A stretch of 64,000 nt of DNA from Polytrichum commune. Lineage: Eukaryota; Streptophyta; Polytrichopsida; Polytrichales; Polytrichaceae. A program made the translations under genes and the position numbers. The notes under the pieces are model-generated. The model made no database searches. It was not told the origin of the DNA and saw only the letters and a program-made list of their open reading frames with translations. Location of the stretch: NCBI GenBank assembly GCA_950295325.1, contig OX485803.1:46019554-46083553 (forward strand), given 5' to 3'. Shown piece by piece: positions 1 to 11,430 of the stretch; positions within the stretch are counted from its first letter, which is position 1, and each line of letters opens with the position of its first letter.

Positions 1-1701
1 AAGCGATTTTTCCAGAAGTATCGCCATGCAAGAAAGTACCCACGGGTAGGTTTCGAAGTTTGTGAACATCTGTAGGATAACTCGCCTTACTGTGCTTGCC
101 TTGCATGCACCCGTGACATAGTTCCTGAGGAATCGTGGTGTTCTCGAGGTTGAAATCTTGAAGAGAATTTTGTGAACTCATATGCTGGATAGTTTTGTAA
201 TTGACATGTCCCATTCGGAAGTGCCACAGTTGCATGTCATTATAATCTGACCACTTGGATGTATCACTTGGATGTGTCACTAAAGCAACTGAGGATGAGG
301 CTGGAGAGGTTATTGTAGGAGGTACGACTGTCAGAGACAGCTCATACAATTTGTTAACTCGTTTGCCTTCCATAACCAATTCTCCATTCTTAGTTCAAAA
401 CTCACAATTACCAGGTTGAGTAAGGGACTCAGATAGAAATATAATCCCAGCATCGGAAACTGTCCCAACAGACAAGAGGTTGCGAGCCAAATCAGGGATA
501 TAGATGATATTGCGGAGGATACCTGTTAATTGGCGACCATTGACATGTCTGATGATTTTGATATCCCCTCTACGTTTGACCCATATTGTTTTGTTGTCAG
601 CAACAACAACTGGCCAAACTCCTTCATCAACCGAGTTGAAAGTTGTGAACCACTCACGACGATTGGTCATATGCTCTGTTGCAGCTGAATCAGCATACCA
701 CTTGTCTGAGAGCAGAGAAGATGTTAAAAACGCAGTGGAACAAGTAGAAACCATGAATGCTATTTCAGGTTCATCATCAGAAGGATGAGTATCTGAGTTA
801 TCAGATAAGGTTGTTGTATACATGGCTTCTGCAATATTAGCAGCACTAAGGCCGGAATAGGGTTTGCCACCGGGTTTGGGAAGAGGTTTTTTGTGAGGTT
901 TTGGACAATCAGCAGTCCAGTGGGCACCTCGTTTCCCGCAATTAAGACACTTCGCTCGACTCTTCAGGTCTTTGAGATACTCAACATCCTTTCGATGTTG
1001 TTCTTTCCTTGAGAAGCGTTGGCGAGGTGTTGTTGAAGATCCCCAGCAGATCGTGTAAAAAATGCCTTATCACTGCTTTCATCAAAATGACCTTGCCCCT
1101 TTAAGATTGCCTCATGTCGGAGCAAACGCTCTTCAAGAAGATCAGCAGTTTGTTTGGATTTATCCACATTCGACCGAGCAGCAATAACGCTGTTATAACT
1201 GGGAGGTAGACTCAAAATAATCTTTGCCATAATCATGCTCGGAGTTAGTGGTTCTTTAAGATCAGCCAGTACCACAGCCATGTTGGTAATATTTTGAACA
1301 TGAGAGGAAATATCATCAGTCTGACTCATCTTATAATCGTAGAACTTTGCTTGAAGGTTGAACACATTCTCTTCAGTCTTCTTCAGATGAATCGCATTAA
1401 GCTTTGTCCACATCGCATGAGTATCTTGACAGGTGGTAAGCTTACCAAGAATTCGTGTAGATAAGCTACAGCATAAGAGATATTTTGTTGTTGCATCCTT
1501 GTCATCCCAGATTTCTTGTTGTTTGATGTCTTCAGCAGAGGGAACTTGGCCTGTAGGTATAACTGGTCGGAGCTCTTCGCCGTTGACCAGGCGAATCAAT
1601 TTCTTGGCCGCATACATGGTTTCCATTTGGAATTTCCATACAGAGAAACCATCTCCATCAAAAATCTTGAGGTGTAATTTCTCATTCTGGACAGAGTCCA
1701 T
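1..1701 (-). pseudogene. Copia element A, gag-pol (5' half, broken)
   Basis: Ty1/copia polyprotein read from 1701 down to the window edge. The gag reading frame (1701-964, 245 residues, starting MDSVQNEKLHLKIFDGDGF) is a UBN2-type copia gag. A shift of frame near 964 leads into a zinc knuckle (CLNCGKRGAHWTADC, minus strand about 957-900) and then the aspartic protease with WYADSAATEHMT (D-S-A in place of the usual D-S/T-G). A TGA near 395 breaks the frame, after which the GAG-pre-integrase domain resumes (LWHFRMGHVN and a C-x2-C motif) and runs off the left edge. The knuckle has five residues between the second Cys and the His instead of the usual four. At least one frameshift and one nonsense codon make it non-coding. 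Integrase and reverse transcriptase would lie left of the window. Confidence 0.9.
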
Positions 1702-2152
1702 CTCTCAAGGAGAGTGTGACACAATCAGCAACTAAAGCCTACGACACCTGAACCACAAGGTTTGAGAACATCCAGAATCAAGGAGTGTCTATCCTAAACA
1801 ATCAAGAAACATATAATCGGAGAAATTTTGTTATCTCCAGTAATGATCCTATCGAAAAGCCACTGAGAGTTGCAGGTTTGTAGTAAGAATTTCTATGATC
1901 TACTAAAGACCACCGAATCTGCTAAAGACCACCGAATTTGCAGTAACAAATGATTTGCAGTGTGAGTCGGAGTCGGAGTTCTATCATCTGCTAAAATGGA
2001 GCGGGTACTGAGAGTTGAGCGGGGTAGGATTATACCTCAACGGAGGGGATAGCAACTACAATCGCTATGGAATTCTCCAATCACAATATGAAGAGCAGAT
2101 GCTATAGAAGAAATTCAAGAATCGAAAACACCGCGTAGCAGAACAGTGGGTG

Positions 2153-2165
2153 TGGGCCCATAACC
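2153..2165 (-). promoter_or_regulatory. Primer-binding site of copia A (initiator tRNA-Met anticodon type)
   Basis: On the minus strand this reads GGTTATGGGCCCA, complementary to the anticodon stem-loop of eukaryotic initiator tRNA-Met (CUGGGCCCAUAACC). The same 13 bases occur at 5648-5660 in copia C. Drosophila copia is known to prime from the 5' half-molecule of this tRNA at an equivalent site. The usual plant copia site TGGTATCAGAGC is absent. Its place directly upstream of gag supports the call. Confidence 0.75.
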
Positions 2166-2167
2166 TA

Positions 2168-2403
2168 AAGAATTTAGATACATGAGTTACTTGAGAGAAT
2201 ATCAAGCTTTATTAAAGTGTTGCAGAATGCACCACTGAATCAATCCACAACAGATTAGCAATCTAAGAAAGCAGGACTATCACTCTACTTCGTGTCGCTC
2301 TGTCTACGATCGGAAAGACTAAACTACAATCTGTGCACAATGACAATATAGCTAAACTACTTCTAACAGAAAAGAGTGGATGAAGAATACTTACATCCAA
2401 CAC
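2168..2403 (-). repeat. Probable 5' LTR of copia A
   Basis: This lies between the primer-binding site and the point where copia B coding sequence resumes at about 2404. On the minus strand it begins TGTTGGATGTAAG, a typical LTR start (TG). The inner end is not precise because no clear CA terminus could be placed next to the primer-binding site, and the matching 3' LTR is outside the window. Confidence 0.5.
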
Positions 2404-3660
2404 AAATCTTACTGCCAGTTCTGTTCCTCCTGCCTCCGTTTCTTCTGAAACTGTGTTGAGTGAAGTTTATTGTGTGCAATCCAGTATCTCCGATCCCTCC
2501 ATCGCCGATGCTTCTTCCTCGAGTGTTGATTCCGGTGCTACTGAGCACATGACTGATCAACGTCATTGGTTCAGCAATTTTTACTCTGTGGATGATCAGT
2601 GTTGGAGCGTTACTATAGCGGATAATCATGTACTTTATGACCGTGGCGTTGGTGATGTGACCATCCATGCTACGGTTAGTGGTGTGGTTACTCCTCTTTT
2701 GCTGGACAATGTTCTCTATGTTCCTCATCTGCGGCGCATTTTTATGTCCACTGGACGCCTCACTGAGAAACGTGTTGCTATAATCCACGTCCGCGATGAG
2801 TGTAAGATGATCAGTCATGATGGTGCGGGTCGCATTATCATGACAGGGTCTAAAGTTTGCGTGCTATGGCATCTTCCCTTGAATTCTATTCCTCCATCCG
2901 CTGCTGCTCATACTGCTGTCGTGGATTCTTCATCACCTTCCATTCCATTTCGTTCTACTGCCAATCTTCCAAAGATGGCATGCACGTCTTGGACATATCA
3001 GCCTTCACATACTTCTAGACATGAGCAACAGGGAGACAGTTGTCGGCCTTCCCTCTTTTCGCAAAGCTCTCTCACCGGTCTGCACAGTTTGCATTCATGG
3101 CAAACTCCACCGTCGTTCGTTTCCTATCAATCAAGAGCGGAAGCGTGTTGCCTTCCCGGACATCGCTGGCCCCTTCCAGGTTCCTTCTCTTGGGTGGCAT
3201 TCCTATTTTACGACCTTCAAGGATGATCACAGTAGTTTTAGATTTGTATTTCTCCTGCGCGACTGTCCTTTCTGTTTTCAAAAGCCTATACAGATTGTCT
3301 AAAAAGGAAGCTCGCCGGTCCATGACCAAACTTCGCACTGCCAATGCGAAGGAGTTTCTCTCCCAAGACTTCCAAGGTTTCCAAGATTTTATCCATCAGA
3401 AAGGAATTCGTCATGAGCTTACCGCCCTTACACTCCGGAGCATAATTTTGTGATCGAGCGGGACAATCGCACTGTCGTTAAGTGTGCACTGAGCATGCTT
3501 CATTATCGCTCTTTCCCCCTTGAGTTTTGGGGGCAAGCTGTGAACAATGCGGTGTATTTGCTCAATACAGTATCCAACCGGACTCTGCATGGCGACACCC
3601 TTTGCCAAGTGGTGCGGGTTCGAACCTAATGAATGGATAGCTCTTACGTTCATCCAGTCA
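2404..3660 (+). pseudogene. Copia element B, protease-integrase relic
   Basis: This is the target into which copia A inserted. Reading starts in the gag-protease region (SSSSVDSGATEHMT near 2515-2555, with the copia protease D-S-G-A), and continues through GAG-pre-integrase to an integrase core with several frameshifts. Recognisable pieces are DIAGPF (first integrase Asp) near 3165, ANAKEFLSQDFQ (decayed second Asp block) near 3340, and the run VYLLNT then TPFAKWCGFEPNE near 3550-3635. No reverse transcriptase remains. Frame changes near 2880, 3230 and 3440 make it a pseudogene. The 5' half of gag should lie beyond copia A, outside the window. Confidence 0.85.
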
Positions 3661-4610
3661 TTTCGACAGATGAATTCTGTAGGTTCGTTAAGAATATTCT
3701 AGAGAGGATGGTTATGGAAGAATAGCTAACACGTAGATAGTATTACCATGAGAAATGTCACTTAGGCTTTTATCTTGTAAATGTAGGTATCAGGAATAAG
3801 AGCTAAGCTCTGGTAGATACAGGTTTGCATTGTACACAGATTAAAAGTACACCACGCGTAGGAATGGCCGGGATTCGTGGCACTCAAGTAAAGTCATCCG
3901 GTAACAAAAACCGGATGAGTCCATCAAGAAGCTCGGATGGAGTTTACTTTAGTGAAACACCTCCGAGTTGGCATGTAAGACCTATTTTCTCCCTCATAGT
4001 TATTTTATAAATATTCATTAGTTGGCAAGGGGCAATGATATGGCCTTGGATGCTCTAAGCCTATTTTCTAACCTCCCATGAGTTATTTCCAAGGCCATGA
4101 TGTGGTTTTGAATTCCACATGCTTATTTTGATAAATATCGCAAGATATCAATGTGTGCAATATATAATTATGACGTGTTGTCATGAACATTTTTTTTTGT
4201 TCATTATTCATTTATTTTGCACGGGTGTGATTGCTCAAACATTTTTAATATGTCAAAATTATATATATCACCTTGTGATAAATCGGTGAACTAAAAAAAT
4301 CAATTCAATAATAATTATATATAATGAAATTTATTTTAAAATAACTAACATATACCATGTGACGAGGATAGATTATTATAGTAATTCAGATAGGCTATAG
4401 TCAGAAACTTATGATTTTCTGAGTACACCCCATCCATAACGTTGTCCCACAAGTCTAATTCCAAATAACATATCATTTATTTATACCTTATATTATATTA
4501 CCTAAATAATAATATATATATATATATTTTTTTTGTTCTATGTTTTCTATTCTATCTTCATTTTTTTATTTTTGTCATCTTATGAACACTTGCACTAATC
4601 TATCATTAGG

Positions 4611-4985
4611 ATGACAAAGATAATTTTAAATGGTAAGTCACAAAATTATAACCTCAATGTTAATGAGCATTTTGTAATGTTTTTGATCTCCAAGTTAATT
4701 ATGAGCTTCATTGATGGTTTCACTTCCAAAATGAAATCCCAATCAATTGCTTATTTGCTAATTGGAAGTGCACATATATATTGGATTTTAGACCTTGAAG
4801 GTGAAGTGCATTCAATATGGGATTTGTAGTCAAGCGGCCTTCAAGAATGCAAAGGCAATGTTTTTTTCGAAGTTGGGCAAGGCGGACAACAATTTTCGGT
4901 CGGGTTTAGAAAATTTCTAAGGGTTGCCCCAACCCGGATTTGATACCTCCGAAAGTTCGTGAGGGGGTATTTAACGTCCACCCAT
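4611..4985 (+). repeat. Decayed arm of the foldback MULE family
   Basis: This is homologous to the right arm of the foldback element at 25918-27203. Shared blocks include the stretch around GGTAAGTCA (4631), the 20 bases GAAGTGCACATATATATTGG (about 4766), ATGGGATTTGTAGTCAAGCG (about 4817) and the terminal GTATTTAACGTCCACC. The opposite arm is not seen. The short open frame across it (4611-4829) is a by-product of the repeat and not a gene. Confidence 0.7.
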
Positions 4986-5269
4986 GTTAATTTTTCTTAA
5001 AAATAACCGGATTAGTAGTGATTGGTTGGCAACACATGATGCCCCCACTTGCTTCTACATGAAACATTTTTTTTTTCTATACCCCTTTATATTAATGCCT
5101 TAAGTATTAGATTAGACTAGGATTTTTAAAACTACTAAAACTTGGTATTTTTGAAACCCTTGAGACAAGGAGCCGACAACGTATGGAAGTGTCTAAAGTG
5201 GTTCATCTCATCCGCGAAGATGAATGAACTCTCACTAATGAGAATACATGAGTGCCACGAATCCCGGCT

Positions 5270-5507
5270 GGGGATTCGTGGCACTCAAGTAAAATCATCC
5301 ATCCAAGATATCGTGGATGAAGTGGCTCCAATAAAAAAAGCCCCCCTATGGAGTTGAGGGCCGATTCATTCAAATGTGACGTCATTAGACTAATTCGGGG
5401 CCTTTGACTCTATTTCCGGAATCAAATTGCCCAAAAATAGCCATTTGGATGATTCCTGTGTTTTTTTCATCCGCACGGATGATTTTACTTGAGTGCCACG
5501 AATCCCC
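5270..5507. mobile_element. Short MITE with 31-bp perfect terminal inverted repeats
   Basis: The first 31 bases (5270-5300, beginning GGGGATTCGTGGCACTCAAG) are the exact reverse complement of the last 31 (5477-5507). The 238-bp element has no coding capacity. It belongs to the same TIR family as the composite around it (3868-5525). Its own target duplication may be the repeated CACGAATCCCGGC (left) and CACGAATCCCCGGC (right), but these also resemble the family terminus, so this is uncertain. Confidence 0.75.
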
Positions 5508-5647
5508 GGCCACGAATCCCCGGCCCGTAGGAATGGTAGAAATTAGTATTCCGTAGGGTGTATGGATACAAAATAGAAATAAAATTTTCTTCAACCAACA
5601 AAGTTATTTGCACACAGATACTTGTGTAATTCATCCGATTTGCATGA

Positions 5648-5660
5648 GGTTATGGGCCCA
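5648..5660 (+). promoter_or_regulatory. Primer-binding site of copia C (initiator tRNA-Met anticodon type)
   Basis: GGTTATGGGCCCA lies 48 bases upstream of the first gag ATG (5709) and is identical to the site of copia A. The sequence before it (5537-5645), together with about 3678-3867 on the other side of the TIR composite, is probably the split 5' LTR of this element. No complete LTR pair is available to prove that. Confidence 0.75.
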
Positions 5661-5708
5661 CTGCAATTAAAATAACTTTGTAATTGTTCTCTAAATTGTT
5701 TTAAACAA

Positions 5709-8700
5709 TGGATAGAAGGGACTCTGAGTCTGAGTCTTAAAGTATTCGATGGCGACAAATTCGCTGTATGGAAATATCACATGGAGATATGTTTCGAAGA
5801 CAAGGAAATTATGCCAATCGTGAATGGCACAAGTCCTAAAGCACCGGAAATTGCAATAGAAGCGAAAAAGGTTGCATGGCAAAAAGCAAATGTTCAAGCA
5901 CGGCAAATGATAAGTTCATCAGTCTCACTGCCTGTTCTTGAAAATCTTGTGAATTGTTCTACTACAACATGTATGTGGACGACTCTTTGTGCATTCTACC
6001 AACAAAAATCTAGAGAGAATATCTACATGGTTTAGAATAGTTTCTTTGAATACAAGATGAACACAGGTGATTCTCTCAACACGCACATCAACAAGGTTAT
6101 GAGCATGGGAATCTCCTCAAAGACCTAGGACAACTAGTTCCTGAGGATATGCTTATAACTAAGATTATATGGAGTCTGCCTCCAGGTTACAAAAACATCA
6201 TTGCTGCTTGGACAAATGTTCCTGCTCCTGAGCATTTTGTTCCTAACTTGAAGGTACGACTCCTCCAGATGGAAAATCTCATGGCATTACAAGGCGGGGA
6301 AATCACAGGCGATTTAGCTTTCTTCACCCGTTCCAACAAATCGTCCTCAAAAAACAAGAAACAAAGTCATGAAAAAAACAAGGACTACATCAAAGAATTA
6401 AAGAGTTGTACGCGCTGTTACAATTGTGTAGAGTTTGACCATTGGACTGTTGAATGTCCACATCCTCGCCAAGACAAAGTAAAATTCTCAAACCAGAAGA
6501 AACATCGATCTGATCGTCAATCAAAGATTACAAGAGGAAAACGCAGTGAAGCTTGTGTCGCTACAACAACTGATCAAACCAATTCTAGTTCAAGTGATCT
6601 TTCCTCAGACTATGATCATAATACATATGCATTTATGGCCGTAAGTAGGAAATCTCACGCACTGAGTGTAAATCTCGACAAGCAGGCTTGGTTTGTTGAC
6701 TCTGGTGCTACAGAACACATGACAGAACATAGAGAGTGGTTTTCTACTTTCAAACAAATTCCATCAGGTACCTGGTCGGTTACAGTTGCAGACGATCAAA
6801 ACCTCTGGGTTAGAGGCGTTGGTGATATAGAAATCACAAGAACTGTTGATGGTGTGCAGAAGAACGGACTTCTCCAAAAGGTTTTGTTCATTCCTGATTT
6901 AAGACGAAACCTCTTCTCTGTAGGTCTTACACCTCTAAAGCTGGCCCATCTTTTCAAACTTTTGGTGAGAAATGCGCATTGTATCGAGATCTTGGCAAGG
7001 GACCAAAGGTCATGGAAGGAACTCAAACTGGTACCCTTTACAAATTATCTATACAGTCTATTATTCCAACTTTTGTCACTCCCGAAATGTCTTTAGAACA
7101 CTTGACATCTATGGCTCTCACAGCAACAAGTTCTAGTGTTGATGAACTTGCTCTTTGGCACAACAGGATGGGTCATGTAAACATACATGTAATCAAGCAA
7201 ATGAGTGACCACAACAGCCTACAAGATTTTACTATTTCTCCTAACAGTACTCTTCCTAGTGTTTGTCGAGGTTGTGCTCTAGGGAAACAACACAAATCCA
7301 CATATCCCTCAAACCCTATGAAAGAATGCTCTCAAATATCAGGGGCACTTCTTCATGCTGATTTATGCGGCAAAATGTCTCCTACATCTTTGGGTGGTGC
7401 AAATTATTATACCCTTATCAAGGATGATTATACATCATACAGATTTGTAGGGTTTCTCAAGGCAAAGAGCGATGTGCTAAGATTTTTCATCAAGGTCTTG
7501 CGTTCAATGGAAAGGACTATAGGTGATCGCGTTAAAACTTTACGAATGGATCGGGGAAAAGAATTCTGCAACGACGAATTTGAGCTACTTCTTGAGCAAG
7601 AAGGTATTACTCGTGAGACTAGTACTTCGTATACTTCGCAACAAAATGGCTACATCGAACGTGACAACTGAACAATATGCGAAGCTGCTAGAAGTATGTT
7701 ACATCTTCACCAAGTTCCTTTGAAACTCTGGGCAGAGTCAATTCATATTGTTGTTCATCTCCTCAACCGCACTATCCATCACTATGTTGGCTTCATAACA
7801 CCTTATGAACTATGGTTCAATACCAAACCTAGTGTCTCCCACTATCGCATATTCAGCACGGTTGCATATACATTCATTGATAAATCCCTGCGGACTAAAT
7901 TCCAAGCAAAAGGACATATGGTTGTATTTGTTGGACATAGTGATACGAGTAAAGGTTGGCGGTTTTGGAATCCTTCTACGGACACTGTATCAGAGAGCTC
8001 TGATGTGATTTTTGATGAGACAACTGGCTATACACCATCTATTTTTCCTCAGCAACGAGTCGAGTATGTTGATGTTCCTATTTCCCTTTTCTCCCCTCAT
8101 GTGGAACCTCCATCCACAGATGCCGAGGTATCAACTACACATTCTACTCATAATAGCCTTCCTATTGCCACATCAACCCCAACAGTTTCAGTGGGAGATT
8201 CTGAGCACACTAACTCTATTTCACCTCTTATACAAGATAGTGCTCACTCAAACTCTACATCCCCAAACGCAGCATCCTTACCCTCACCACTCTCTGTTGA
8301 TCATTCTCCTTTATCAATATCTGAAGAAGATCCTTCTCATTCTTCCTTACCTTCCGAGCACTCTGATCCATATGCTCTGGATGTTCCCTCTAATTCTCAA
8401 GGACTACCTTCCGAACCATTACATCCTAAATTTCGTTCCCTCACTGATATCTATTCTGAAGCAGGGCTTTTCGATACTGAAGAAGCTAATACTCGCTTCT
8501 CCTTTGCTAACATGATTCATACGGCCGAAACATATAGGGAACCTGCGACTTATAAACAAGCTCACATGTCACCACATGCAGCTTATTGGAAAGAAGCCAT
8601 GCAGAAGGAATATGACTCCTTAATGGATAATCACACATGGACTTTGGTTCCGTCGCCTCCTAGTCGGAAAGTCATCCAGTGTAAATGGGTTTTACAGGAT

Positions 8701-8930
8701 CAAGTATAGTTCTAAAGGCGCTATCGATAAGTACAAGGCTCGATTGGTCGCTAAGGGTTACAACCAAGTTCATGGTTACATAGAAACCTTCAGCCCCATC
8801 ACTAAACATGACTCAATTTGCATTATATTCGCCATCGATGTTGTGCTTAAGTTGCACATGCGCCAATATGATATTGGCACAGCCTACCTAAACAATGACA
8901 CTGTATTAGATAACATATGATGTTGTTATC
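5709..8930 (+). pseudogene. Copia element C, gag-pol (3'-truncated)
   Basis: Order of domains: UBN2-type gag (5709-6300, KVFDGDKFAVWKYHME), zinc knuckle CYNCVEFDHWTVEC (about 6415-6457, CX2CX4HX4C), protease WFVDSGATEHMT (about 6690), GAG-pre-integrase (ALWHNRMGHVN, about 7150) and integrase. The three integrase acidic residues are visible in HADLCG, LRMDRGKEF and SQQNGYIERDN. A variable Ser/Thr/Pro-rich linker follows (8040-8500), then the start of reverse transcriptase (WKEAMQKEYDSL, about 8590). Coding breaks off around DIGTAYLNNDT near 8900, before the YVDD motif. Frameshifts or stops occur near 5735, 6034, 6110, 6930, 7671 and 8709. RNase H and the 3' LTR are missing, and the sequence changes at about 8930-8950 to the palindromic array. 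Confidence 0.9.
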
Positions 8931-8951
8931 AGATAACATACGATGTTCAAA

Positions 8952-9099
8952 CTAGGCACTGTGTTGGTTTGGGTCGAGCGACCCATACTAGGCATTGTGT
9001 TGGTTTGGGTCGAGCGACCCAAACTAGGCATTTGTTGGTTTGGGTCGAGAGACCCAAACTAGGCACTATGTTGGTTTGGGTCGAGCCAAACTAGACACT
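8952..9099. repeat. Tandem array of 32-36-bp units containing a palindrome
   Basis: Units start CTAGGCAYTGTGTTGGTTTG at 8952, 8988, 9024 and 9059, with a fifth at 9091. Each carries a near-perfect palindrome GGGTCGAGCGACCC or a decayed form. The fifth unit is cut by the hAT insertion at 9100 and continues at 12915. Related palindromes recur singly at about 14161, 14230 and 14551. Subterminal repeats of this kind are typical of CACTA elements, but termini of such an element were not established. Confidence 0.8.
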
Positions 9100-10339
9100 C
9101 AGGGTTGTCTATCCCGACGTCATGACGGTGTCGTGCCGTCATGACGTGTCGTGTCGTGACGGACCCCTCCGTCACGACACAATAGGGTCCACGTAGGGTC
9201 AACCTAGGGGGAAGCTAGTAGGGTGGGTAAAATACTTACCTTCTTGCCAAGGTGGCGTCCTATGTGGCAGAAAAGGCCGACGTGGACGTGGATATGTGTC
9301 GCGCACCTCTCCATGAGGAGTGCCCGAAACACCATGGGCACAAGGGGGACCCCGGAGTGACACCCGGGACTTGTGGCGCCGTTGGTGAGAGGGCCCAAGT
9401 GATCCTAGTGTGGGTGAGGGCCCCGGGCGTTGGGAACGCCTCCCATCCACGAAGACTAGGAGGCACAAGGGTAAGGCCATGAGCTATGCGTAGCTCATGG
9501 CGTGGTGATTCTAGAATGCTCAAGAACACCTCAATCCGAGGTGTGAGCTAGGAGTTATGGCCATTTGAGTGGGGCGCTGTCCCGGGACAGCGCCCTGCTA
9601 CAGCAGTGCCTGGGAGTGATTCCCGGGACTGCCAAGGTTCAAACAGGCATAACTTCCTCAAGACTTGCCCGAATGGGGCAAGTGAGGAGTCCATCGGCAT
9701 CTACGTGAAGCGTAGATGAAGATGGAGTAGTTGGTTGCTGGAATCAGACATCATACAAGGAAGTTATGATGGTCTGAAGCTGCTGGGGGCTTCTAGGCCC
9801 AACGGCTAAGGGAAAATGTCCACTTGGCCCCAACTCTTGGTAGAGAGACAAGAGGTTGGTTGACGGTGGGGTAGGGGCCCCGCGTAGAGTCCTAGAGGCT
9901 TATATGGGTGAGGTGGTGTGGCCTCACCCATCCGAGGCCGAACGGCAAGGCCTCCATGGGCTTTGGCCTATTGTGAGGCCATAGTTGCCTAGTATGCTTC
10001 GGGTTGTTGTAGTGTTGCTCCGGCAACGCGATGATCAACATAGGATTGGACTTCCATGGATGGAAGTCCACATTGGGGAAATGGGTTACCGATTAAGGGG
10101 TGAGTCCCGAAAGCAAAGTAGGAGGGTTGGTTCCCTCCTATGAACTATTGGTCCGGGGTAAGAGGAGCTATCCATTAGCATGGCGGAATGCAAATGGTTA
10201 GCGCTCGTAACCTTTGCTAGAAACGAAAATTGGCAAGATTGTTAAGGGAGCTAGCAAGGGTTGCGACAATATGCCTAGCACCAGGTAAATCATTTTGCCA
10301 TTCTGTTTATCATTCTGTTAAAATCAAAGTAGTAAAATA

Positions 10340-10432
10340 TGACTAAGGAGGGTGTGGGGCGGATGGGGGACGAGGGTGGGGCGGACGGGGGCGGGAACGG
10401 GGGCAGACGGGGGGGGGCGGACGGGGGCTAGT
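10340..10432 (+). repeat. G-rich tract, potential G-quadruplex
   Basis: About 90 bases with many runs of three to nine G separated by short spacers, including repeats of GGCGGACGGGGG. Four or more G-runs with short loops satisfy the usual G-quadruplex rule on the plus strand. It sits inside the hAT element. Confidence 0.7.
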
Positions 10433-10567
10433 AATTTTCCCCCCACTTTACCTCTACTTTGCTGACATGTCATCACACGTGGACATCTTACATCCTACGT
10501 GTCCGAAATGGAGTAATGTAATTACACACAACATTCGGTAAAATTCAAGTCCATCAGGATAAAGACA

Positions 10568-10618
10568 GCATCCGGCATAATGTCGTGACGGATACGTGTC
10601 GTGACGGCACGACATTAT
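10568..10618. repeat. Hairpin with GTCGTGACGG motifs
   Basis: GGCATAATGTCGTG pairs with CACGACATTATGCC across a short spacer. The motif GTCGTGACGG occurs twice here and again near the left end of the hAT element (about 9163, with its reverse complement at about 9170). These may be transposase-binding repeats, which is inference. Confidence 0.6.
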
Positions 10619-11154
10619 GCCGAGATTAGTGATGCACCCCGTGGGTCATTCCCTTGCAACTTAGCTCAAGAAGACTCACGGTAAGACATCACGTAAATTT
10701 ATATTCGCTTGAGAACTACCGTGCCTCATTAATATGTTCGGTCCTCTAATTAATAATTCCTCTCTTCTCCTTATGATATGAATATATTATTAGAGTGAAC
10801 ACAATCTCATTATCTTAAATTCTCATTCTCAATGTAAGGCATCATTGATTATAAGAATCCTTAGATTAGAGAAGGTTTCAAGAGGTGTAACAATATCCTT
10901 GATAGCAATATATTTTCTAATAAGTTATATGTGAGCAATTTAGAGCTCGTAGTACATAACATCAATCACACAATTGTTAATATTACTCTTATAGTGAGGA
11001 AGAAGATCTCATGTTTTTGAATCTTCCTTTTTAAGCTCAAGTGTTACTACTTATAATATTGTAACTTGAATATATGTATACAAATTACTTTACATTCAAT
11101 CCTCATGTATTCCAACATCTATAGTGATTGTTTTGCAATGTCACGCTTTTGCTT

Positions 11155-11430
11155 CAAGGTGTTTCTTGATGACGAGAAGTAACATATCTCTCTTGAGTTT
11201 TGCTCAAGAAAGATAATTTTTCTCTTAAATAGTTAATCCTTTAGTTTATAATGACATCCAACAACTCACAAAATATCTTAAGAGAAAAAATATCTTTACT
11301 ACAAAGTGTTTCTTGATGACGAGAAGTAAACCTATTTCTCTTGAGTTTTGCTCAAGAGAGAGAGAGAGATCTTCTCTTGAATAGATAATCCTTCAAATTG
11401 TAATGACATCCAACAACTCACAAAGAATCT
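11155..11430. repeat. Two-copy tandem duplication of about 145 bp
   Basis: Two units share the blocks GTTTCTTGATGACGAGAAGT, CTTGAGTTTTGCTCAAGA and AATGACATCCAACAACTCAC in the same order (from about 11160 and again from about 11306). There is no coding capacity. Confidence 0.75.

Larger units (their letters stand above)
3868..5525. mobile_element. Composite TIR element inserted before copia C
   Basis: The left end CCGGGATTCGTGGCACTC and the right end GAGTGCCACGAATCCC (at 5250-5266, followed by a second copy ending at 5525) are inverted repeats. The composite is flanked by an 11-bp direct repeat CGTAGGAATGG at 3857-3867 and 5526-5536, read here as the target duplication. Inside are the relic of a MULE arm (4611-4985), AT-rich filler with a TA run near 4510, and a complete small MITE at 5270-5507 placed in or beside the right terminus. 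No transposase frame is present, and the superfamily is not certain. Confidence 0.6.

Noticed and set aside
3600..3640. GGTTCGAACC resembling a tRNA or SINE B box
   Set aside because: It falls within the copia B integrase frame (TPFAKWCGFEPNE) and no A box or cloverleaf fits around it.
9199..9529. Overlapping GC-rich open frames on both strands
   Set aside because: Several frames are open at once owing to high GC; there is no recognisable protein and they lie inside the hAT element.
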